Positions 8,186 through 15,218 of a stretch of DNA of 64,000 bases are shown one piece after another (positions within the stretch are counted from its first letter, which is position 1; the number at the start of each line of letters is the position of its first letter). Made by a program: the position numbers and the translations under genes. This DNA is from CAYXWM01 sp964468805 (GTDB lineage Bacteria; Bacillota; Clostridia; Lachnospirales; WRBF01). Below the pieces are notes generated by a model. It made no database searches, was not told where the DNA came from, and saw only the letters and a list, made by a program, of their open reading frames with translations. Where the stretch lies: the NCBI GenBank assembly GCA_964468805.1, contig CAYXWM010000006.1:3374-67373 (forward strand), given 5' to 3'.

Positions 8186-8761
8186 ATGAATTTTGATTGG
8201 GTACGTGGATTTACTTTGGATTTTGCACTTGCAAACGGAGTTTCAAAGGGAGCAGAACCCACAAAACGTTATTTATCACAAATGAAAGATATGTATGCCG
8301 ACACAAAAGCGGCGGAAGTAATGTTACAAGATAACGATCCTTTGGTTTATGAATTTTTTGAACTTGGTGCTCCTGAGCATCCCGGTGATTTGGCTTTCGG
8401 TACATCCATTACATATCCCGGCAAAGTGGGCAATGAGTATTTTATGACTAAAGGACATTTTCATACAATTTTGGATACGGCGGAGGTTTATTACTGCTTG
8501 TCCGGAAAAGGATTTATGTTAACAGAAAGCCCGGAAGGCGATGTTGTTCTTCATAATTTGGAGCCGGGAGTGGCAGTATACGTTCCCAAGAACTATGCTC
8601 ACCGCAGCATCAACAGCGGAGATACTCCCCTTGTTACCTTCTTTTGTTTCAGAGGAGATGCCGGGCACGATTACGGTACTATCGAAACAAAAGGTTACCG
8701 CAAATTGGTAGTTGAAAAAGACTCAAAGCCTACCCTTGCAGATAACCCCAAGTGGAAATAA
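8186..8761 (+). CDS. cupin-type glucose-6-phosphate isomerase
   Basis: Archaeal-type phosphoglucose isomerase family (cupin fold), metal-dependent aldose/ketose phosphate isomerisation; 191 residues, normal for the family. The metal-binding cupin motif is clear: TKGHFH gives His91 and His93, TAEVYY gives Glu100, and YAHRS gives His139. TSITYPGKVG and SGKGFML are also family-like. ATG 8186 follows AAGGAG with an 11-nt spacer. Bacteria rarely use this form for central glycolysis; in this operon it may isomerise a pathway-specific phosphorylated sugar. Confidence 0.82.
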   Translation: MNFDWVRGFTLDFALANGVSKGAEPTKRYLSQMKDMYADTKAAEVMLQDNDPLVYEFFELGAPEHPGDLAFGTSITYPGKVGNEYFMTKGHFHTILDTAEVYYCLSGKGFMLTESPEGDVVLHNLEPGVAVYVPKNYAHRSINSGDTPLVTFFCFRGDAGHDYGTIETKGYRKLVVEKDSKPTLADNPKWK

Positions 8762-8841
8762 ACAATTAAGTTATACCTGTATCGAAAACAGAAAATTACG
8801 AACTGTAGTCTTTCTAAAGTGAATACAGATTTTGCCGGCAG

Positions 8842-8868
8842 GAGTGTTGAACAACCGGTTCAACACTC
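8842..8868 (+). other. perfect 11-bp hairpin before aldolase gene
   Basis: GAGTGTTGAAC / GTTCAACACTC with a 5-nt loop (AACCG), no T-run. It lies 20 bases ahead of the aldolase start. Could be an operator or an mRNA stability structure. Confidence 0.45.
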
Positions 8869-8887
8869 TAATAATATGGGAGGTTTT

Positions 8888-9520
8888 ATGGAAGATTTAC
8901 ATTTAAAAATATCCCGGTAGAAACTTGTTCCGGTAATAAGGCTTGAAAAGTCCGAAAACGCTGTTCCGCTAGCCGATGCCTTAATCCAAGGCGGTTTACC
9001 GGTGGCAGAGGTTACCTTGCGTACAGATGCGGCGGTGGAATCCATTGAAAAAATGGCAAAAGCCCGTCCGGAAGTATTGCTTGGAGCCGGAACGGTAATT
9101 AATGTGGAACAAGTTAAGGCTACAACCCAAGCAGGTGCTAAATTTATAGTTACGGCAGGTTTTAATCGCAAGGTAACGGAGTATTGTGTTGACAATAATA
9201 TTCCTATTTTCCCGGGAGCTTGTACGCCGACGGAATTAATGTTTTTGCTTGAATATAATTTGACAGTGGCAAAATTCTTCCCGGCAGCACAATACGGCGG
9301 TTTAGGAACAATCAAGGCTTTGGCTGCTCCTTTTCCTCAGATGAAATTTATGCCCACCGGCGGAATTACACAGGATAATATCCTTGAATACTTATCATTT
9401 CCCAAAATAATTGCCTGCGGCGGCAGTTGGATGGTAAAAGACGAATTAATTGCGGATAAACAATTTGATTCTATAGCGAAGCTGGTTTCTCAAGCAGTTA
9501 ATTTAATAAATTCCAAATAA
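8888..9520 (+). pseudogene. eda: KDPG aldolase (Eda) with in-frame amber at codon 11
   Basis: Class I aldolase of the KDPG/KHG family (2-keto-3-deoxy-6-phosphogluconate to pyruvate plus glyceraldehyde 3-phosphate). From ATG 8888 (GGGAGG upstream) the frame reads MEDLHLKISR, then TAG at 8918-8920, then KLVPVIRLEK and full homology to the end (about 210 codons). Catalytic positions remain: Glu41 and Arg45 (EVTLRT) and Schiff-base Lys129 (VAKFFPA), plus PGACTPTE and ACGGSWMV. The first usable start after the amber is GTG 9002, which would drop the first beta strand. TAG ends several intact neighbours, so it is a stop here. Either a recent nonsense mutation, a sequencing error, or readthrough. 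Confidence 0.8.
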
Positions 9521-9607
9521 ATTCGATGGAATGAAAGTTTTGTATACATAAAAATTAATTATTCGGTAAATCAATTCTGACTTATGGACAGATACATTTT
9601 TTAAAAC

Positions 9608-9645
9608 GGTGAAAGACCAAGCGACTTGGTTTCACCGGTTTTTTT
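9608..9645 (+). terminator. intrinsic terminator of the aldolase transcript
   Basis: GGTGAAAGACCAAG pairs with CTTGGTTTCACC (2-nt bulge) around a CGA loop, then GG and a seven-T run. Ends the first sugar cluster before the rpiR-type gene. Confidence 0.85.
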
Positions 9646-9670
9646 ATAAGTTTATTGAAATTACCGGAAG

Positions 9671-9699
9671 TTGACAAGTTTTAAATGCCGGGATAAAAT
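9671..9699 (+). promoter_or_regulatory. sigma-A promoter of RpiR-type regulator
   Basis: TTGACA at 9671-9676, 17-nt spacer, TAAAAT at 9694-9699; TATAAT also occurs at 9699. The operator palindrome follows at 9707. Confidence 0.7.
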
Positions 9700-9706
9700 A
9701 TAATAG

Positions 9707-9720
9707 AATAAAATTTTATT
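9707..9720 (+). promoter_or_regulatory. putative RpiR operator (copy 1)
   Basis: Perfect palindrome AATAAAATTTTATT just downstream of the -10 region. The same 14 bases recur at 10696-10709 in the dehydrogenase promoter, and 20 bases match when one copy is reversed. Position suggests autoregulation. Confidence 0.6.
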
Positions 9721-9752
9721 TTTTCAAGTTTGTAACACAAGAAAGGGCAACT

Positions 9753-10637
9753 ATGTCAGAAAATATAATAAGCAGAATTTCTGCACAAAAATCATATTTA
9801 AATCCCGCTTTACAAAGAATCGGACAATACATATTGGATAATAAAGAAAAATGCAAAACCATAACCATTAAAGAGTTGGCGGTAACCTGCGGAGTAGCAG
9901 AATCCACAGTGACACGCTTTGTCAAAGAAATAGGCTTTTCCGGTTTTCAAGAAATGAAAATCTCCTTGGCAGAATATCTCTCCCAAAGCGAAGCCGAAAT
10001 ACAGCAAGTAGAATCCACTATATATGAAGATATAAGCAAAAACGATACTTTTGAAGATATAGTCAAAAAAATATATCATAAAAATATACAGAAAATCACA
10101 GAAACAATGGAAACATTATACGGCCCTGCTTTGCAAGAGGTAGTAAATGTTATTTCGGAAGCAAAGCAACTGATTTTTGTCAGCACAGGCTCCTCGTCTG
10201 TGGCTTCGGAAGAAGCGGTAATGAGGTTTACCCGCTCGGGTAAGAAGTGCATTTATTGGAAAGACTATGCCCTGCAATTAATGTATTCCTCCATAGTCTT
10301 GGAAGGTGATGTACTTATAGCAATCAGTGTATCCGGCAGAACGAAAATAGTCGTTGATTCCGTTGAATTGGCTAGGCTTAACGGTGCAAAAACCATAGGT
10401 ATAACCTCCGACCCACAATCACAGTTGGCGAAAGCCTGCGAATACACTTTATTCACACCCAACAGAAACGGTAAGTCGCTTTCGGCTCAACACTGGGAAT
10501 CAACCTCTTCCAAGGCGGCCCAAATATTTTTGATAGACATTTTATACGCCTGTTATGCCGTAAAAAATTATGACCAAACTTTGGATTGCTTAAATAAAAC
10601 TTATGTTGCAATAAAAGATACCAGATATTCAAATTGA
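9753..10637 (+). CDS. RpiR/MurR-family transcriptional regulator with SIS domain
   Basis: Sugar-phosphate-responsive regulator of 294 residues. The N-terminal helix-turn-helix (HTH_6) spans about residues 1-77, with ITIKELAVTCGVAESTVTRFVKEIGFSGFQEMK as its recognisable core. The C-terminal SIS domain spans about residues 125-265, with FVSTGSSSVASEEAVMRF and LIAISVSGRTKIVVDSVE binding phosphosugars. Its own promoter carries the palindrome also found at the dehydrogenase promoter, so it likely controls itself and the 10755-12859 pair. Strong family assignment; the effector is unknown. Confidence 0.92.
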   Translation: MSENIISRISAQKSYLNPALQRIGQYILDNKEKCKTITIKELAVTCGVAESTVTRFVKEIGFSGFQEMKISLAEYLSQSEAEIQQVESTIYEDISKNDTFEDIVKKIYHKNIQKITETMETLYGPALQEVVNVISEAKQLIFVSTGSSSVASEEAVMRFTRSGKKCIYWKDYALQLMYSSIVLEGDVLIAISVSGRTKIVVDSVELARLNGAKTIGITSDPQSQLAKACEYTLFTPNRNGKSLSAQHWESTSSKAAQIFLIDILYACYAVKNYDQTLDCLNKTYVAIKDTRYSN

Positions 10638-10641
10638 TTTC

Positions 10642-10677
10642 AAAACTCCTGTTTCTTCCGAAAAGAATAGGAGTTTT
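10642..10677 (+). terminator. intrinsic terminator of RpiR-type gene
   Basis: AAAACTCCT / AGGAGTTTT with a partly paired interior, followed by AATTTATT. Lies between the regulator stop and the next promoter. Confidence 0.7.
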
Positions 10678-10688
10678 AATTTATTCTA

Positions 10689-10716
10689 TTGACAAAATAA
10701 AATTTTATTCTATAAT
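10689..10716 (+). promoter_or_regulatory. promoter of polyol dehydrogenase operon
   Basis: TTGACA 10689-10694, 16-nt spacer, TATAAT 10711-10716. The operator palindrome fills the spacer exactly, so a bound repressor would block polymerase. Confidence 0.8.
10696..10709 (+). promoter_or_regulatory. putative RpiR operator (copy 2)
   Basis: AATAAAATTTTATT between -35 and -10; identical to 9707-9720. Confidence 0.62.
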
Positions 10717-10754
10717 AACATATATAGTATAAAATTTAATTCGGGGGTATTAAA

Positions 10755-11801
10755 ATGAAAGCTGCTTTATATCAAGGTGTAGGTAAAATTAACGTTGCCG
10801 TTATAGATAAACCTAAAATTAATGATGATGAGATACTTTTAAAAGTAAGAGCCGCGGCGGTTTGTGGCACGGATTTAAGGATTTATAAATTTGGGCATTT
10901 TAAAATACCCGAAAACGGCAATAGAGTCTTAGGGCATGAAATTGCCGGAGAAATTGCGGAAGTAGGTAAAAACGTACAAGATTATTTGGTAGGAATGAGA
11001 GTTGCCGTTGCTCCCAATGTTGGTTGCGGTAAATGCAGTTTGTGCATATCCGGAAATAATCAACTCTGCCCCGACTATGAGGCTTTTGGAATCAGCTATG
11101 ACGGAGGTTTCCAAGAATATATGCGTATACCTTCAAAGGCAGTATTGCAAGGCAATGTTGCGGTAATACCGGACAGTCTATCCTTTGAAGAAGCGGCTAT
11201 CGCCGAACCCTTTTCTTGTACATATAACTCATACAGAGCCTTAAATACAAAACCAGGAGATATAGTAGTAATAATCGGTGCCGGGCCCATCGGAGCCTGT
11301 CATGTAATGATAAACAAGCTGGCAGGAGCCGCTAAAATTATTGTATCCGACGTTTCTTCATCAAGACTGGACGAAATCCGCAAATTCGGAGCAGATGTGG
11401 TTGTAAACAGCACCAAGGAAGACCTTGCAGAAGCAGTTAAAAAAGAATCTATGGGTCTGGGTGCTGACGTCGTAATTACTGCCTGTTCTGTACCGGAAGT
11501 ACAACAACTTGCTTTGGAACTGGCAGGAGCACACGGAAGAATAAATTTCTTTGGCGGAATGCCAAAAGGCAAAGAAATGGTTACCCTTAACACAAACTTG
11601 ATACATTATAAAGAATTAATCGCTTTAGGTACAACCGGTTCCAATATCCGTGATTATTACGAAGCAATAAAAATAGCCGCTTCCGGTAAAGTTAATTTAA
11701 AAGAATTGGCAACAGCACTTTTTCCCATAGACAAAGTCCAAGAAGCCTTTGATTATTCACTTTCCGGTAAGGGAATGAAAGCGTTGATTACATTTGAATA
11801 G
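10755..11801 (+). CDS. zinc-dependent medium-chain alcohol/polyol dehydrogenase
   Basis: MDR-family NAD(P)-dependent dehydrogenase, 348 residues, similar in layout to sorbitol and threonine 3-dehydrogenases. Catalytic zinc ligands Cys (AVCGTDLR), His-Glu (VLGHEIAG) and a Glu in IAEPFSC; structural zinc cysteines in GCGKCSLCISGNNQLCPDY. The Rossmann motif is VVIIGAGPIGA with Asp after strand 2 (IIVSDVSSSR), suggesting NAD preference. First gene under the palindrome-containing promoter, 11 bp before a second dehydrogenase. Two dehydrogenases of one fold in one operon suggest successive oxidations or two stereoisomers. Confidence 0.88.
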   Translation: MKAALYQGVGKINVAVIDKPKINDDEILLKVRAAAVCGTDLRIYKFGHFKIPENGNRVLGHEIAGEIAEVGKNVQDYLVGMRVAVAPNVGCGKCSLCISGNNQLCPDYEAFGISYDGGFQEYMRIPSKAVLQGNVAVIPDSLSFEEAAIAEPFSCTYNSYRALNTKPGDIVVIIGAGPIGACHVMINKLAGAAKIIVSDVSSSRLDEIRKFGADVVVNSTKEDLAEAVKKESMGLGADVVITACSVPEVQQLALELAGAHGRINFFGGMPKGKEMVTLNTNLIHYKELIALGTTGSNIRDYYEAIKIAASGKVNLKELATALFPIDKVQEAFDYSLSGKGMKALITFE

Positions 11802-11812
11802 GAGGCAATAAT

Positions 11813-12859
11813 ATGTCAAAAACCATGAAAGCCGCCGTTCTTCATGCACCGGGCGATTTAAGAATAGAGCAGGTAGAAATCCCCAAACCCAATGAAAACG
11901 AAGCCTTAATTCGTGTAAAAGCCGCCGGGATTTGCGGTTCCGACTTGGATAGGGTAATGAAAACAGGCACCTATAAATTCCCTACTGTTCCCGGGCATGA
12001 ATTTTGCGGACAGATAGCATACATCCCCGATAACACAGAGGGATTTAAAATAGGCGACAAAGTTGCTGTCGCCCCTATACTTCCTTGCTATAAATGTGAT
12101 AATTGTCAACAAGGCAAATACGGTCAGTGCATTAATTACAATTACTTGGGCTCTCGAACCGACGGCGGTTTTGCGGAATATGTATGTGCTCCTGTTAAGA
12201 ATTTAATTAAACTTCCCGAAAGTATTCCCTATTCCGTAGGTGCGGCAATAGAGCCTGCGGCAGTTACCTTGCATGGTATAATGAGATTGAATATTCAAGC
12301 AGGAGATACCGTAGCCGTTTTGGGCTGTGGCACTATAGGTTTATTTGCAATACAATTCGCGAAAATCATGGGTGCGGGAATTGTCTTGGCTATGGATATA
12401 GACGATGAAAGGCTAACCATAGCAAAACAATCCGGTGCGGATTTATTATTTAATGCAAAAGACCCCCATGTAATTTCAAAAATGAAAGAAGCCGCCGGCG
12501 AAATAAACATAGTAGTTGAAACCGCAGGCGTCAGCATTACCCAGATTCAGTCCATAGAACTGGTAAAAACCCACGGACAAATCCTGTACTTGGGCACAGC
12601 CCATAAAGACGTATCCATTCCGCCGCATACCTTTGAACGAATAGTAAGAGGAGAAATCTCAATCACAGGCTCATGGAACTCATTTTCCGCACCTTTTCCG
12701 GGTAGAGAATGGTCCTCGGTTATTACATATCTTACCCAAGGGCGATTGGAACTGGAGGCATATATAACCCACAAGTTCCCATTGGAAAAAGCCCCTGAAG
12801 TAATAAAAAGTATGTCCGAAAAACAATTTACCTTTAATAAAGTTGTTTTGGAAATATAA
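11813..12859 (+). CDS. zinc-dependent dehydrogenase, galactitol-1-phosphate 5-dehydrogenase (GatD)-like
   Basis: Second MDR polyol dehydrogenase, 348 residues. Catalytic zinc site in GICGSDLDRV, VPGHEFCG and AAIEPAAV; structural zinc lobe CYKCDNCQQGKYGQC; cofactor motif VAVLGCGTIGLFA followed by Asp in LAMDIDDER. The CGSDL...YP/FP..PGHEF pattern and the ITGSWNSFSAPFPGREW segment resemble GatD, which oxidises galactitol 1-phosphate to tagatose 6-phosphate. AGGAGG precedes ATG 11813. Whether its substrate is phosphorylated is inferred only; RpiR-type control would fit a sugar-phosphate pathway. Confidence 0.85.
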   Translation: MSKTMKAAVLHAPGDLRIEQVEIPKPNENEALIRVKAAGICGSDLDRVMKTGTYKFPTVPGHEFCGQIAYIPDNTEGFKIGDKVAVAPILPCYKCDNCQQGKYGQCINYNYLGSRTDGGFAEYVCAPVKNLIKLPESIPYSVGAAIEPAAVTLHGIMRLNIQAGDTVAVLGCGTIGLFAIQFAKIMGAGIVLAMDIDDERLTIAKQSGADLLFNAKDPHVISKMKEAAGEINIVVETAGVSITQIQSIELVKTHGQILYLGTAHKDVSIPPHTFERIVRGEISITGSWNSFSAPFPGREWSSVITYLTQGRLELEAYITHKFPLEKAPEVIKSMSEKQFTFNKVVLEI

Positions 12860-12911
12860 GCAAAAGGTATGCAGTATTCCTCTTATTTGACAATCCGAAT
12901 AAACCTTACCG

Positions 12912-12949
12912 CCCTGAGCATAATAAATATTGAAACTTAATGCTCAGGG
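12912..12949 (+). promoter_or_regulatory. inverted repeat overlapping RBS of small gene
   Basis: Perfect 10-bp arms CCCTGAGCAT (12912-12921) and ATGCTCAGGG (12940-12949), 18-nt loop. The 3' arm includes the first G's of the GGGAGG site of the 43-codon gene, so folding could mask translation initiation. Confidence 0.5.
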
Positions 12950-12959
12950 AGGAATGAAT

Positions 12960-13091
12960 ATGAATAACAATAAAAATAGGTTAAGAGATACTGACGTAAG
13001 TAATGCTGAATTACGAAAAATGCAACCGAAAGATAATGCGGATGTGGGGATAAAAGATGGTAAGAAGATTGGTGGTAAGGAAAAGGGTTGA
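12960..13091 (+). CDS. small hydrophilic protein, 43 residues
   Basis: Unrecognised small gene: ATG 12960 (an in-frame ATG also at 12954), well-placed GGGAGG, TGA stop, then its own terminator at 13143. The product begins MNNNKNRLRDTDVSNAELRK and is rich in Lys, Asn, Asp and Gly, with no hydrophobic segment or cysteine; probably disordered. It resembles small soluble proteins of spore formers only in composition, and I assign no function. Support is the ribosome site, the terminator and the absence of anything else between 12860 and 13190. Confidence 0.55.
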   Translation: MNNNKNRLRDTDVSNAELRKMQPKDNADVGIKDGKKIGGKEKG

Positions 13092-13142
13092 GATTATTCT
13101 AAAAAATTCATGATGATATGAGTGTATATTGTAAACTGCAAT

Positions 13143-13187
13143 AAGACCCCGTGACGGTTTTTGGATAACCGGCGGGGTCTTTAATTT
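13143..13187 (+). terminator. intrinsic terminator after small gene
   Basis: AAGACCCCG / CGGGGTCTT with inner CGG/CCG pairing, followed by TAATTTT. Confidence 0.8.
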
Positions 13188-13237
13188 TGGAATTATAAAG
13201 CTTAGTTACAGAACATGTTCAGAAGCAACATAAATAC

Positions 13238-13342
13238 TATACTAATTCCAAAGAAGATGAAAGACAAAAGTAATCGTTTTTTCCTTGAACCGTTGGGAAA
13301 AAACAATTATATTTGTCCTATGTTTAAAATGGAATCAGTGTA
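13238..13342 (+). repeat. R1 palindromic repeat, full copy
   Basis: Ends TATACTAATTCCA and TGGAATCAGTGTA are near-perfect inverted repeats. Inside, GACAAAAGTAATCGTTTTTTCC faces GGGAAAAAACAATTATATTTGTCC as a long imperfect stem. The reverse complement of 34069-34172 aligns over its whole length. Sits at the 3' end of the GNAT gene. Confidence 0.75.
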
Positions 13343-13350
13343 CTTCACCT

Positions 13351-13986
13351 TCATTGTAAAACAGAATGGAAAAGAATATAAAATTCTTCTTGGCTTGCTT
13401 GGTGTTTTTTCTCCATATATTCGAAAGATTTATCATATTCCTGAGCTTCTTCTTCGTCAACCTGCATAACAGAACTTTCATGGTAAATCCATTTTCTGCC
13501 ATCCAGGACATTAGGCTTAAGCTCTTTAACCATCATACCCGTAGGAAATTTTCCGTTTTCAAGGCATACATTATATTTCTTACTACTTTTAAAGCCGCGG
13601 CTTACATAGTTACCCGGATTTCCGAATATTACAATAACGTCGTAACCGAGTTCAATCGCTTTTTCAAAGGAATGTTCCAACAACTTTTTTCCATAGCCCA
13701 TTCTCTGATATTCGGGCAAAATACAAACCGGGCCAAAGGTTAGGATTTTCTTTTCGTTTCCGCTTTCATCAACCAGTCTTGTTTTTGTATACATAATATT
13801 TCCGATAACTTGATTATCCAGTTCGATAATAAAGTCCAACTCCGGAACAAAATCCTCATGAGAACGCATAACATGAACCAAATAGTGTTCCACACAACCC
13901 GGAATATATAAATTATAAAATGCCTTTCTTGTAATTTCTTCTGTTTTCTTATAATCGGATTTCTTTTCATTTCTAATATTAATCAT
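13351..13986 (-). CDS. GNAT-family N-acetyltransferase
   Basis: Acetyl-CoA-dependent acyltransferase, 211 residues. The GNAT core shows beta4 plus the acetyl-CoA loop in LTFGPVCILPEYQRMGYGKKLLEHSFEKA (Q/R-x-x-G-x-G/A pattern QRMGYG), preceded by IIELDNQVIGNIMYTKTRL and followed by VIVIFGNPGNYVSRGFK, a common motif in the YhbS-like N-acetyltransferase group. AGGAGG precedes the start on the minus strand. The C-terminal 50 residues are an acidic/basic extension. Monocistronic. Substrate unknown. Confidence 0.88.
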   Translation of the reverse strand: MINIRNEKKSDYKKTEEITRKAFYNLYIPGCVEHYLVHVMRSHEDFVPELDFIIELDNQVIGNIMYTKTRLVDESGNEKKILTFGPVCILPEYQRMGYGKKLLEHSFEKAIELGYDVIVIFGNPGNYVSRGFKSSKKYNVCLENGKFPTGMMVKELKPNVLDGRKWIYHESSVMQVDEEEAQEYDKSFEYMEKKHQASQEEFYILFHSVLQ

Positions 13987-14683
13987 TTTATAACCCTCCT
14001 GCGGTATTCCATATTCCGAATTGTATCACGTCCGACATTGTTCACCTGTTACGAATTATAGCTATAACACCTTTTAGATTTATGTAGTGTGTCTATTATA
14101 CGATAATATTATAAAAATACAAGTATTTTCAACAATTAAGCTTACGATAAAAAAATCCTATCTAACAACCTTATCGTTTCCATATTAAAAATCTCCACAC
14201 TCCCATTCCGCAACCCTCAAAAAAACATCGAAGCCTCCATTTATGCAATATGCACACAAGCCGTATCTTGGTTATATCAATCGTCAAACACTCGATTACG
14301 CCAAAATAAACACAACTATTCTTAAAGTCATTACAAGATATATATTTAATTACAAAACAACCAAACAAATAATTGTCAAAAACAACAATTAGCTTATTAG
14401 CTAATATCATGCTCTTTTGACACATTCACCAAATTATTTGTTTATGTTAGACTTTTATGCATACAGAACATATAAAAAAGTGCGAAATGATGTTTTGAGG
14501 TCAAACATTTCTGTAAGATTAAAGACTTAACTATTATAATTATCTTGTTGAACAAATTCGGGGTTTGGTAGCTATGTTTAAAATTTATTATATTATTTTA
14601 ATCAACGGTTACCATAAGAACAAAGCCCGGAATTTTCGGACAGTTGCAGATAAAGCGGCAGAAATGTAGTGGGAGGAGAACTC
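13987..14683. other. AT-rich intergenic region, no gene recognised
   Basis: About 700 bp between the divergent GNAT gene and the regulator at 14684. It contains small palindromes (TTATAGCTATAA near 14056, TATTAGCTAATA near 14394) and a CTTACGATAA/TTATCG pair near 14140-14176. No protein with family features, RNA gene or full R1-R3 copy was found. Confidence 0.5.
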
Positions 14684-15208
14684 TTGACAGAATTTGAAGA
14701 ATTGGCACTCAAAAAGATAACCAAGGATTATTTGGTTGACTGTATCTATACCAAAATCAATATTGTTTCGGGTAAATACGGCATAAGCAATTCTGAAATC
14801 AGCAAATACATCGGTTGGGATCCGGCAGGATTTAATCAAAAATACAACCGAAGCAATGATTTGCGTATCACTACTTTTATAAAAATTTATGTGGCTTTAC
14901 AGGATTTAATCAGAATAAAGGAAGCCGAGATAGGCTTTGAAAACATGGTGCATTCGGATATTAGGCTGGATGACTTGATTACTCAAAATGAACTGGACAC
15001 GGCTACCCTATTTAACCATATCAGTATGGCAGCAGAAGGTGTCAAAGAATTTTTGTCTGAAAGAACTACTGCTGTTACCTTTTTAAAAATGAAACCCTTT
15101 GTGTTAGTCAGCAAAAGGAACAAGCGATTTAACGACCGGGAAATTGAAGTATACATAAAATATTACAAGGACGCACGGGAAAAGTATCCCGATTGTAGAC
15201 CTTCCTGA
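14684..15208 (+). CDS. uncharacterised protein, possible DNA-binding regulator
   Basis: About 174 residues, not recognised as a named family. The N-terminal part (residues about 20-75) reads YTKINIVSGKYGISNSEISKYIGWDPAGFNQKYNR, which looks like a helix-turn-helix (GISNSEISKYIG then a recognition helix). The rest is mixed charged helix, with a basic C-terminal KRNKRFNDREIEVYIKYYKD. TTG 14684 follows GGGAGGAGA with suitable spacing; the earlier in-frame GTG 14669 lies within that site. The DhaK-like gene starts 11 bp after its stop, so it probably regulates the sugar cluster downstream. Function is inferred from position. Confidence 0.6.
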   Translation: MTEFEELALKKITKDYLVDCIYTKINIVSGKYGISNSEISKYIGWDPAGFNQKYNRSNDLRITTFIKIYVALQDLIRIKEAEIGFENMVHSDIRLDDLITQNELDTATLFNHISMAAEGVKEFLSERTTAVTFLKMKPFVLVSKRNKRFNDREIEVYIKYYKDAREKYPDCRPS

Positions 15209-15218
15209 GGAGGATAAT

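Noticed and set aside
8918..8920. Genome-wide reassignment of TAG to an amino acid
   Set aside because: TAG terminates intact genes such as those ending at 16217, 18008, 21092 and 22181, so one in-frame TAG is better explained by mutation, error or readthrough.
13215..13469. 84-codon plus-strand open frame at the R1 repeat
   Set aside because: Built from the repeat and the antisense of the GNAT gene.
14171..14425. 84-codon minus-strand open frame in the AT-rich intergenic region
   Set aside because: No Shine-Dalgarno, Cys/Phe/Ile-rich random composition, no family features.
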